A DNA stretch of 7,794 nucleotides from Microbacterium sp. GTDB lineage: Bacteria; Actinomycetota; Actinomycetes; Actinomycetales; Microbacteriaceae. The notes beneath the pieces are model-generated. The model was not told the DNA's origin and did not search any database. It saw nothing but the letters and a program-made list of their open reading frames with translations. Positions 1-5,778 of this stretch are shown here, piece by piece. The stretch covers positions 1 to 7,794 of the forward strand of contig QFPD01000083.1 in NCBI GenBank assembly GCA_003248845.1, written 5' to 3'. The position numbers and the translations under genes were made by a program. Positions within the stretch are counted from its first letter, which is position 1, and every line of letters begins with the position of its first letter.

Positions 1-726
1 AGCCACACCGACCCGGCGCAGTTCGTCGCCTTCGACCTGCTCGCCCGCGGCGAGCGCGACCTCATGCCGGAACCGTTCGCGGTGCGCCGCCGCGAACTCG
101 AGGAGCTGATGCGAGGCATCCGCCCCTCCCCCGGCGCCGCCCTGTCGCTGCACCTCACGCGCACGACGACCGACCCGGCCCTCGCCGCCCGCTGGCTCGC
201 GCTGTTCGAGGGCGCGGGGCTCGACGGCGTCGTCGCCAAGCCGCTCGCGGAGCCGTACGCCCCGGGCAAGCGCACCATGCTGAAGATCAAGCACCATCGC
301 ACGGCCGACGTCGTCGCTCTCGGCTACCGCGTGCACAAGAGCGGCGCCGGCGTCGGCTCGCTGCTCGTCGGGCTGTACGACGACGACGGACGGCTGCACC
401 AGGTCGGGGGGGTCTCCGCGTTCAGCGACGCACGCCGCCTCGAGCTCGTCGACGAGCTCGCTCCGCTCGTCGAGACGGATGCCTTGGGCGCGGCCGTGCA
501 CGGCGACGGCGAGCGCTCCCGGTTCACGGCGGCGGGCAAGGACACCTCCTTCGTGCGGCTGCGACCCGAGCGGGTGCTCGAGGTGCGCTACGACCAGCTC
601 GAGGGCCGACGCTTCCGCCACACCGTGCAGTTCGAACGCTGGCGGCCCGACCGCGACCCGCGATCGTGCACCTTCGCGCAGCTCGAGACCGTACCCGCAT
701 ACGACCTCGCCGACGTGCTCGACTGA
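1..726 (+). CDS. ligC: ATP-dependent DNA ligase, LigC type (3' part; N-terminus outside window)
   Basis: This gene seals DNA nicks using ATP through a covalent ligase-AMP intermediate. The reading frame is open from base 1, so only the last 241 residues are visible; the motif I lysine (KxDG) lies outside. Visible motifs are FVAFDLL (nt 22-42, motif IIIa), GLDGVVAK (nt 217-240, motif IV) and LKIKH (nt 280-294, motif V). The C-terminal OB-fold half then reads GKDTSFVRLRPE and ends with FRHTVQF-RWRPDRDPRSC around nt 616-669 (motif VI region). The RWRPDRDP-C-QLE ending resembles stand-alone actinobacterial LigC rather than NAD-dependent LigA. LigC proteins are about 350 aa, so about two thirds is seen. 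Mycobacterial LigC works with Prim-PolC in repair; a matching polymerase lies on the opposite strand at 3590-4615. The family call is secure. LigC rather than a free LigD ligase domain is an inference from the C-terminus and the absence of a fused polymerase. Confidence 0.92.
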   Translation, partial: SHTDPAQFVAFDLLARGERDLMPEPFAVRRRELEELMRGIRPSPGAALSLHLTRTTTDPALAARWLALFEGAGLDGVVAKPLAEPYAPGKRTMLKIKHHRTADVVALGYRVHKSGAGVGSLLVGLYDDDGRLHQVGGVSAFSDARRLELVDELAPLVETDALGAAVHGDGERSRFTAAGKDTSFVRLRPERVLEVRYDQLEGRRFRHTVQFERWRPDRDPRSCTFAQLETVPAYDLADVLD

Positions 727-754
727 CGCCGCACGCACAACGAGCCCGCATCGG

Positions 755-769
755 CGCCGGACACCGGCG
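755..769. repeat. Small perfect hairpin downstream of the ligase gene
   Basis: CGCCGG and CCGGCG (6-bp perfect stem) flank a 3-nt loop ACA, 28 nt after the ligase stop codon. No T-run follows, so it is not a classical terminator. It may only add structure at the 3' end of the ligase mRNA, or be chance in GC-rich DNA. Confidence 0.4.
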
Positions 770-793
770 GCCGGCCATGCGGGCCCGAGGTGC

Positions 794-819
794 GAAAGCG
801 GGCGATGCCCGTTCTTTCT
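794..819 (+). terminator. Intrinsic terminator of the ligase gene
   Basis: A 5-bp GC stem, CGGGC (799-803) with GCCCG (807-811), has a GAT loop and is followed directly by TTCTTTCT (812-819). GAAAG at 794-798 can extend the stem against this pyrimidine run with one bulge. It sits about 70 nt after the ligase stop and before the next promoter, the expected place for a rho-independent terminator. The A-rich left flank makes partial function in the opposite direction possible. Confidence 0.65.
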
Positions 820-862
820 GGGTCTGACGCTAGCCCTGCGCGGCGGCGGCGGAGCGCGCGCC

Positions 863-884
863 CGGCCGTGAAAAAGCACGGCCG
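863..884. repeat. Perfect 8-bp inverted repeat upstream of the ThrE-type gene
   Basis: CGGCCGTG (863-870) and CACGGCCG (877-884) are perfect reverse complements around a 6-nt AAAAAG loop. The structure ends 42 nt before the ATG at 927 and just upstream of its presumed -10 hexamer. It could be a second terminator lacking a T-run, or an operator for the exporter gene. The sequence alone does not decide. Confidence 0.5.
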
Positions 885-914
885 CGCGGGGTGCGCGTCG
901 TACCGACCCGGTGC

Positions 915-920
915 CAGGAT
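915..920 (+). promoter_or_regulatory. Putative -10 hexamer of the ThrE-type gene (leaderless)
   Basis: CAGGAT matches the conserved A2 and T6 of the actinobacterial -10 consensus TANNNT and ends 6 nt before the ATG at 927, which would put the transcription start at or next to the start codon. The internal AGGA could instead act as a Shine-Dalgarno with 7-nt spacing, so this is the weakest of the four such sites in the window. No clear -35 element is seen. Confidence 0.4.
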
Positions 921-926
921 CGAGAC

Positions 927-2306
927 ATGTCCGAGCCCGTCGACCCGCCCGCCGACAGCGACCGGCCCGGCGCCGTCTCGGCGCCCCGCGACGACACCGA
1001 CGCCAGCATCGACGCCGACCGGCCGTCGGACGTCGAGTGGACGCTGACCCAGGAGTTGCGACTCGAGCCGGTGCAGTTCATCGCCCGCACCGACGCGGTC
1101 ATGCGCCTCGGCGCGCTCATGCTCGGCGCGGGCGGCTCGTCGGCGCGCGTGCGCGACAGCATGGAGCGCGCCGCCCACGCGGTCGGCATCGAGAAGCTGC
1201 ACACGCGGGTCGGCATGACCGACATCGTCGCCACCACGAGCCGCGGGCAGATGTTCCGCACGCGGGTCGCCGAGATCCGCCGCCCGGCCGTCGACGCCGA
1301 CCGGCTCACCGCGCTCAAGCGCCTGACGGGCGAGCTGCGCCCCGGCACACCCGCCGCCGAGCTGCAGCGGCGGCTCGACGCGATCGAGTCGACCCCGCGC
1401 CGCTATCCCGAGATCGTGCGGGTGCTCGGCGCGGCGCTCGCGTGCGCGGCGTTCGCGCTGCTCAACAACGGCGGCTGGCAGGAGTTCGTCGCCGTCGGCA
1501 TCGCGGCCGGCGCGGGCCAGTTCGTGCGGCTGCGCATCGGGCGTCTGCGCACGAACGAGTTCCTCGTCGTCTTCCTCTCCGCGATGACGGCGCTGCTCGT
1601 CTACCTCGGCGTCGCGGCGCTCCTCGCCGCCGTCGGTCTCCCGGGCGGGCAGCACGACGCCGCGCTGACGAGCGCCGTGCTCTACCTCGTGCCGGGCTTC
1701 CCGCTCGTCACCGGGGCGCTCGATCTCGCCCGCCTCGACCTGAACGCCGGAATCTCCCGTGTCGTCTACGCGACGCTCGTGCTGCTCGCGACCGGCACCG
1801 CGGTGTGGGGCATCGGGTCGCTCTTCCACGCGACCGTCACCCAGACCGCCACTCCGCTGTTCGACGAGCCGGTGCTCTCGATCGTGCGTCTCGTGGCGGG
1901 CTTCGTCGGCGTGCTGGGCTTCGCGGTGCTGTTCGACACTCCGCCCGCGATCGCGCTCACGGCGGCGACGCTCGGGACGATCGCGAACGTGGGCAGGCTG
2001 GCGATGGTGGATGCCGGGACCACCGTTCCGCTCGCCGCGGCGATCGCGGCCCTCACGGTCGGCTTCGGCGCGTTCCTCGTCGGCGATCGGCTCCGCGCGG
2101 CGCGCGTGACCATCACGGTGCCGGCGGTGCTCATCATGGTGCCGGGGGCCGCCGCCTACCGGGCGATCACCGGCGTCATCGCGGGCGACACCCTCTCGGC
2201 GATCCAGAACGGCTTCACGGCGGTGTTCGTCGTGGTCGCCCTCGCGATCGGGCTGACGGTGGCGCGCGTGCTCACCGAACGCGAGTGGGTGCGACGGGGC
2301 GCGTGA
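927..2306 (+). CDS. Threonine/serine exporter family protein (ThrE type, fused DUF1212 + ThrE_2)
   Basis: This is a predicted inner-membrane exporter of 459 aa in the ThrE family, whose Corynebacterium member exports threonine and serine. After a Pro/Asp-rich N-terminus (about residues 1-38) comes the DUF1212 domain, with a family-like stretch at 68-88 (GAGGSSARVRDSMERAAHAV). Hydrophobic helices run through about 165-180, 184-200, 211-236, 276-298, 316-336, 338-358, 366-386, 395-411 and 428-448. VPGFPLVTGALDL (255-267) matches the VPG-P-NG-DL signature of the first half. VPAVLIMVPGAAAYRAI (398-414) matches the ThrE_2 half. The length fits full fused ThrE (about 490 aa in C. glutamicum). An in-frame GTG at 891 would add 12 residues, but the ATG at 927 fits both a -10 hexamer and a weak AGGA. 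The substrate is inferred from family only. Confidence 0.88.
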   Translation: MSEPVDPPADSDRPGAVSAPRDDTDASIDADRPSDVEWTLTQELRLEPVQFIARTDAVMRLGALMLGAGGSSARVRDSMERAAHAVGIEKLHTRVGMTDIVATTSRGQMFRTRVAEIRRPAVDADRLTALKRLTGELRPGTPAAELQRRLDAIESTPRRYPEIVRVLGAALACAAFALLNNGGWQEFVAVGIAAGAGQFVRLRIGRLRTNEFLVVFLSAMTALLVYLGVAALLAAVGLPGGQHDAALTSAVLYLVPGFPLVTGALDLARLDLNAGISRVVYATLVLLATGTAVWGIGSLFHATVTQTATPLFDEPVLSIVRLVAGFVGVLGFAVLFDTPPAIALTAATLGTIANVGRLAMVDAGTTVPLAAAIAALTVGFGAFLVGDRLRAARVTITVPAVLIMVPGAAAYRAITGVIAGDTLSAIQNGFTAVFVVVALAIGLTVARVLTEREWVRRGA

Positions 2307-2316
2307 AGGCCGGGGT

Positions 2317-2344
2317 GGCCCGCTGTCAACCCTGAGCGCGGGCC
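2317..2344. repeat. Inverted repeat between exporter and AI-2E genes
   Basis: GGCCCGC (2317-2323) and GCGGGCC (2338-2344) form a perfect 7-bp stem around a 14-nt loop, just after the exporter stop codon. There is no T-run. The right arm lies where a -35 box for the next gene would fall, 12 nt upstream of its -10 hexamer. It may be a weak terminator of the exporter or an operator of the AI-2E gene. Confidence 0.45.
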
Positions 2345-2356
2345 GAGACGACCGGT

Positions 2357-2362
2357 TAGCGT
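2357..2362 (+). promoter_or_regulatory. Putative -10 hexamer of the AI-2E gene (leaderless)
   Basis: TAGCGT fits TANNNT and ends exactly 6 nt before the ATG at 2369. The GAAGG that follows touches the ATG, so it is too close to act as a Shine-Dalgarno; this favours leaderless initiation. The preceding CCGGT and following CGA are shared with the SseB gene start. No convincing -35 box is visible. Confidence 0.5.
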
Positions 2363-2368
2363 CGAAGG

Positions 2369-3589
2369 ATGGGACTCTTCCGCGCCTCCAGCCCCGTCGC
2401 CGTCCGCAGCTCCGCCGCCGATCCCGTGCGGGTTCAACCCGCCGGAAAGCCCGCGTCGCTGTGGCAGGACGGGTTCGGCAGCCTCGCGATCCGATCACTC
2501 CAGATCATCCTCGTCGTCGCCGTGGCCGCCGGGCTCATCATCGGGCTTCGCGAGCTCACGGTCGTCGTCATCCCGCTGCTGCTCGCGCTCATCCTCGCGT
2601 GCGCCTTCGCGCCGGTGATGGCGTGGCTGCGCCGGCGAGGCGTGCCGCCGCTCGGAGCGACCCTGCTCGTGCTGCTCGTCGTCGTCACGATCCTCGCCGG
2701 GATCGGGTGGCTCATCGTGGCGGCCGTCCGCGGTCAGTGGGGCGAGCTGTCGACGAAGGCGCAGCAGGGCTTCCAGCAGCTCCTGGACTGGGTTTCGACC
2801 CTGCCGTTCTCGATCGACCAGTCGCAGATCGACCAGTGGATCGACTCGGCGACCGACTTCCTCACCTCGGCCCAATTCGGCTCCGGAGCGATTGCGGGTG
2901 TGAGCGCGGTCGCGTCGTTCGTGACGGGCTTCATCCTGCTCGTCGTCGTCCTCTTCTTCTTCCTGAAGGACGGCCCGCAGATGTGGGCCTTCGTGTTGCG
3001 CCCGTTCGAGGGTGAGAAGTACGCCCGCGCGGTGCGCATCGGGTCGAAGACGGTCAGCGTGTTCGGCTCGTACGTGCGCGGAACGGCCTCGGTCGCCGCG
3101 GTCGACGCCCTCGGCATCCTCATCGGTCTCCTCATCCTGCAGGTGCCGCTGGCCGTGCCCCTCGCGGTGCTCGTCTTCCTGCTCGCCTTCATCCCGTTCG
3201 TCGGCGCGACGCTCGCCGGCATCCTCGCCGCGCTCGTGGCGCTCGTCGCCAACGGGTGGGTGGTCGCCCTCCTCGTCGTCGGTGTCGTCGTGCTCGTCAA
3301 CCAGCTCGAGGGCAACTTCCTGCAACCGGTGCTCATGGGGCGCTCGATGAAGCTGCACGCCTTCGTCGTGCTCATCGCACTGACGGCGGGCACCGTCCTC
3401 GGCGGCATCGTCGGCGCTGTGCTCGCGGTGCCGCTCACGGCGACGGCGTGGGGCATCATCCAGGTGTGGGACGGGCCCGCCACCCCCGCCCGCTGGGCGC
3501 GACGCAAGCATCGCACCGACGAGCGCGCGATGGTGTCGGGGCGCGGCGCCGTGACGGCCAGGACGGCCGACGGAAAGGCGGCCGGCTGA
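2369..3589 (+). CDS. AI-2E family transporter (PF01594 type)
   Basis: This is a polytopic membrane protein of 406 aa in the AI-2E (TqsA/PerM-like) family. Some members export autoinducer-2, others act as ion antiporters, so the substrate is unknown. Membrane segments are seen at about 43-60, 64-86, 97-119, 176-199, 240-260, 262-288, 291-311 and 334-365. Family signatures are FFFLKDGP (196-203), YVRGTASVAAVDA (235-247), FIPFVGATLAGILAAL (274-289) and NQLEGNFLQPVLMG (311-324). These are followed by KLHAFVVLIAL and GGIVGAVLAVPLTA (345-358). The region 120-175 is the usual amphipathic stretch between the second and third helix groups. A basic tail follows residue 376. The gene starts 62 nt after the exporter on the same strand but seems to have its own promoter. 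Its stop codon directly abuts that of the convergent primase-polymerase gene. Confidence 0.92.
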   Translation: MGLFRASSPVAVRSSAADPVRVQPAGKPASLWQDGFGSLAIRSLQIILVVAVAAGLIIGLRELTVVVIPLLLALILACAFAPVMAWLRRRGVPPLGATLLVLLVVVTILAGIGWLIVAAVRGQWGELSTKAQQGFQQLLDWVSTLPFSIDQSQIDQWIDSATDFLTSAQFGSGAIAGVSAVASFVTGFILLVVVLFFFLKDGPQMWAFVLRPFEGEKYARAVRIGSKTVSVFGSYVRGTASVAAVDALGILIGLLILQVPLAVPLAVLVFLLAFIPFVGATLAGILAALVALVANGWVVALLVVGVVVLVNQLEGNFLQPVLMGRSMKLHAFVVLIALTAGTVLGGIVGAVLAVPLTATAWGIIQVWDGPATPARWARRKHRTDERAMVSGRGAVTARTADGKAAG

Positions 3590-3599
3590 TCAGTCGGTC
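3580..3599. repeat. Imperfect palindrome centred on the junction of two convergent stop codons
   Basis: The plus-strand TGA (3587-3589) and the minus-strand stop (TCA at 3590-3592) together form the palindrome TGATCA. The flanks extend it: 3586/3593, 3584/3595, 3583/3596, 3582/3597 and 3580/3599 pair as Watson-Crick, while 3585/3594 and 3581/3598 are G-T. Plus-strand RNA could thus form a 7-bp stem with the stop codon in a 6-nt loop; minus-strand RNA would have mismatches at the two G-T positions. No T-run follows. Confidence 0.5.
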
Positions 3600-4615
3600 T
3601 TGCGCGCTCTGCTCGGCTGCACGCGCGGGGGCTCGCCCGGCATCTTCGGGAACTCCGGCGGAAACGGCAGCTCGCCGAGCCCTGCGTCGAGGTCGCGCTG
3701 CCACCACTCGAGCAGCGTGTCGATGCGTCCCGGGCGCGCGGCGAAGTCCGCCCACGGATCGCCGGTGGCGGCGAGTCGCTCCGGGACGGTGCGGACGGTG
3801 AAGGATGCCGGGTCGACACCTCCCGCGAGCTCGTCCCACGTGATCGGGGTCGCCACCGTGGCGCCGGGGAGCGCGCGCGGGCTGTAGGCGCCCGCCATCG
3901 TGCGGTCGCGGTTCGCCTGGTTGAAGTCGACGAAGATGCGCTCCCCGCGCTCCTCCTTCCACCAGTTCGTGGTGACGCGATCGGGCATCCGCCGTTCGAG
4001 TTCGCGCCCCGCGGCGATGACGGCGTGCCGCACGTCGAGGAACTCGTGCGTGGGCTCGATCGGGCAGAACACATGGATGCCGCGGTTGCCGCTCGTCTTC
4101 AGCCACGCTTCCAGCCCCGCCTCGCGCAAGACCTCGCGGAGCGCGGGCGCGACCGCCGCGGCATCCGCGATATCGGTCCCGGGTTGCGGGTCGAGGTCGA
4201 TGCGCAGCTCGACGGGGTTGTCGGTGTCGGCCGCGAGCGAGGCCCACGGGTGGAAGACGACGGTGTTCATCTGCACCGCCCAGACGATCGCGGCGGCCTC
4301 GTCGAGGACGACCTGCGGATGCCGGCGCCCGCTGTTGTACGTGCACATGACTTCGTGCACGTAGTCGGGCGCCCCCTTGGGCGGGTTCTTCGAGAAGAAG
4401 CTCTCGCCCGCGACCGAATCGGGGAACCGCTCGAGCGAGACGGGCCGGTGCCCGTTGGCGCGCAGGAACGGCTCGGCGACGGCCGCGACGTATTCGGCGA
4501 GCTCGCGCTTCGTGATGCCGAGCTCCGGCCAGATCACCCGGTTCGGGCTCGACAGCGACACGTCGCGGGCCCCGTCCGGCCCCGCCACGGTCAGGGTGAT
4601 ACGCTCCGACGCCAT
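3590..4615 (-). CDS. Stand-alone LigD-type polymerase domain / Prim-PolC-like primase-polymerase
   Basis: This is a 341-aa archaeo-eukaryotic-primase-type polymerase that fills gaps and adds (ribo)nucleotides during DNA break or base-excision repair. The N-terminal part contains SSPNRVIWPELGITKRELAEY (22-42), typical of LigD PolDoms. Catalytic signatures are visible: RIDLDP (138-143) gives the metal-binding pair D140 and D142, SGNRGIH (175-181) the nucleotide-binding motif with H181, and IFVDFNQANRD (227-237) the third acidic residue D230. Then come the usual PRALPGATVATPITWDEL (247-263) and a C-terminal WWQRDLDAGLGELPFPP region. No ligase or nuclease domain is fused, so it is a free PolDom like mycobacterial Prim-PolC. 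The ATG at 4613-4615 is 24 nt downstream of the SseB stop and has its own -10-like hexamer. A LigC-type ligase lies 2.9 kb away on the other strand. Confidence 0.93.
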   Translation of the reverse strand: MASERITLTVAGPDGARDVSLSSPNRVIWPELGITKRELAEYVAAVAEPFLRANGHRPVSLERFPDSVAGESFFSKNPPKGAPDYVHEVMCTYNSGRRHPQVVLDEAAAIVWAVQMNTVVFHPWASLAADTDNPVELRIDLDPQPGTDIADAAAVAPALREVLREAGLEAWLKTSGNRGIHVFCPIEPTHEFLDVRHAVIAAGRELERRMPDRVTTNWWKEERGERIFVDFNQANRDRTMAGAYSPRALPGATVATPITWDELAGGVDPASFTVRTVPERLAATGDPWADFAARPGRIDTLLEWWQRDLDAGLGELPFPPEFPKMPGEPPRVQPSRARKTD

Positions 4616-4621
4616 GCGCTC

Positions 4622-4627
4622 ACCCTA
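4622..4627 (-). promoter_or_regulatory. Putative -10 hexamer of the primase-polymerase gene (leaderless)
   Basis: Read on the minus strand, TAGGGT fits TANNNT and ends exactly 6 nt (GAGCGC) before the ATG. No Shine-Dalgarno is present between them. A -35 box would fall inside the end of the SseB gene, and none is clear. The gene may therefore be transcribed independently although it closely follows SseB. Confidence 0.5.
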
Positions 4628-4639
4628 GGCCCGCTGCGC

Positions 4640-5665
4640 TCAGTCCGCGAGGGCCAGGACCGGCGCCAGGTCGTCGCGATCGAGCTCGATCCACGGGCCG
4701 GCGGGGTCGACGACGATCCCGGTGAGCGACGGCTCGGATGCCACCGCGCGCGCGAGCTGCTCGGCCGTGAGGCGAAGCGGACCGTCTCCGCGGCCCATCG
4801 CGATGACCTCGAGGGGGTGCGAGTAGACCTCGAGTCGCCGCACGCCGCTCTCGCCGCGCGCCTCGGCGAGACCGATGCGGCCGTCTTCGGCCTTGCGACC
4901 CGCGGCCCACACGGGCACGCGGCTGAGGGCCTCGGCGACCTGCGCGGTCGTCGCATCGGTGCGAGGGCCGGCGAGCAGCGTCTTCACCTCGAACGGCGCC
5001 GGCGCGCCCTCCTCGATCGCCTTCTTCACGAGCTCGATCGGCAGCACGAGACGGGCACCAGGGCTCGCGTGGTCGAGGGAGATGCCGTCGTAGCCCGAGT
5101 CGATCGCGGTGCGCAGCACGTTGTACGCGGCTTGACCGAGCGCCGACGTCGGGCCGCCGCTCTCGGCCTGCGCACTCGCCTGGACCGGCCCGCCGCCACT
5201 GAACACGAGGAGGAAGCGCTTGTCCTGGTGCGTCGTGATCGCGAGGTTCAGCCCGCGGCCGGCCTCGAGCAGTTCTTTCGCGTCGCCCTGCGCGCGCACG
5301 TAGAGCTGCCCCTGCAGCGCCTGGCGCATGACGTTCATGATCTCCGCGGGCTGCGGGTCGTCGGAGAGGGCCCGCAGCGCCTGCTGCACCAGCACGTTGT
5401 CGGGCAGGCCCGGCACCGACTGCGACGCGGGCGGAGCGGCCTCGGCGGGCCGCGCGGACGCCTCCGCTTCCACCGGGAGCGCGGTCTCGGGACCCCTGCC
5501 GAACGTGCTCACCGAGATGCCGACGTGCGGAACGGGTTCGGCGGGCGCCGCCGGCTCGGCGGGCGGCGCAGGGGTGGATGCCGCGGCATCCTTCGTATCG
5601 TCAGCGGATGCCGCGGGTGCAGCCGAGGTGTCGTCGCCCTTCTCGCGACGGGAGAACAGTGCCAT
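4640..5665 (-). CDS. SseB family protein with two tandem SseB-like domains
   Basis: This is a cytoplasmic protein of 341 aa; SseB-domain proteins have no settled enzymatic role. Residues 1-85 are a charged start (MALFSRREKGDD) followed by a long Ala/Pro/Glu-rich, probably disordered linker. A first SseB-like unit covers about 90-222: PGLPDNVLVQQALRAL, QALQGQLYVRA (115-125), DKRFLLVFSG (148-157) and a hydrophobic VLPIELVKKAIEEG end. A second unit covers about 226-341: VAEALSRVPVWAAGR (243-257), a strand pair RRLEVYSHPLEVIAM, and GIVVDPAGPWIELDRDDL (316-333), which resembles the 'VNPxG' ending of SseB domains. The frame is open back to 5812, but the ATG at 5663-5665 is chosen because the preceding 49 codons lack character and a promoter-like motif sits just upstream. 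It lies 113 nt after the polysaccharide gene and 24 nt before the primase-polymerase gene. Confidence 0.8.
   Translation of the reverse strand: MALFSRREKGDDTSAAPAASADDTKDAAASTPAPPAEPAAPAEPVPHVGISVSTFGRGPETALPVEAEASARPAEAAPPASQSVPGLPDNVLVQQALRALSDDPQPAEIMNVMRQALQGQLYVRAQGDAKELLEAGRGLNLAITTHQDKRFLLVFSGGGPVQASAQAESGGPTSALGQAAYNVLRTAIDSGYDGISLDHASPGARLVLPIELVKKAIEEGAPAPFEVKTLLAGPRTDATTAQVAEALSRVPVWAAGRKAEDGRIGLAEARGESGVRRLEVYSHPLEVIAMGRGDGPLRLTAEQLARAVASEPSLTGIVVDPAGPWIELDRDDLAPVLALAD
5576..5591. repeat. Perfect 16-bp palindrome GGATGCCG/CGGCATCC inside the SseB gene
   Basis: GGATGCCG is followed immediately by its reverse complement CGGCATCC. The palindrome lies in the low-complexity N-terminal coding part of the SseB gene (encoding DAAAS), and another GGATGCCG copy lies 15 nt further on at 5606. 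The octamer recurs through the window on both strands. Confidence 0.6.
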
Positions 5666-5671
5666 CCCTCG

Positions 5672-5677
5672 AGCGTA
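5672..5677 (-). promoter_or_regulatory. Putative -10 hexamer of the SseB gene (leaderless)
   Basis: On the minus strand TACGCT fits TANNNT and ends exactly 6 nt (CGAGGG) before the ATG at 5665. The GAGGG touches the ATG, too near for a Shine-Dalgarno. The region resembles the AI-2E gene start. The remaining gap up to 5778 contains only a weak 5-bp hairpin (5723-5727 with 5732-5736) and no obvious terminator for the polysaccharide gene. Confidence 0.5.
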
Positions 5678-5778
5678 ACCGGCCGCGCCTCGGGAGGTCG
5701 CTACGACGTGGGGAGCGCGGCGCGCACATCCGTGCGGGAGAAGCCATCGCCCGCCTCGCCCACCGTCTGAAGCGAGCG

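Noticed and set aside
841..852. Short CGG repeat (four units)
   Set aside because: A four-unit triplet is expected by chance in DNA of this GC content.
891..926. An upstream GTG start for the exporter at 891
   Set aside because: No ribosome-binding site or -10 hexamer precedes it, and the added 12 residues read like non-coding sequence; the ATG at 927 has both candidates.
588..2498. A 636-codon open frame on the minus strand opposite the ligase end and the exporter gene
   Set aside because: It is antisense to a clear ThrE-family protein and encodes mostly Arg, Asp, Glu, Gly and His without domain features, the usual shadow of a high-GC gene.
4025..5770. A 581-codon open frame on the plus strand opposite the primase-polymerase and SseB genes
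   Set aside because: Same shadow effect: Arg/Gly/Asp/Val-rich composition without motifs, while the minus strand carries recognisable PolDom catalytic residues.
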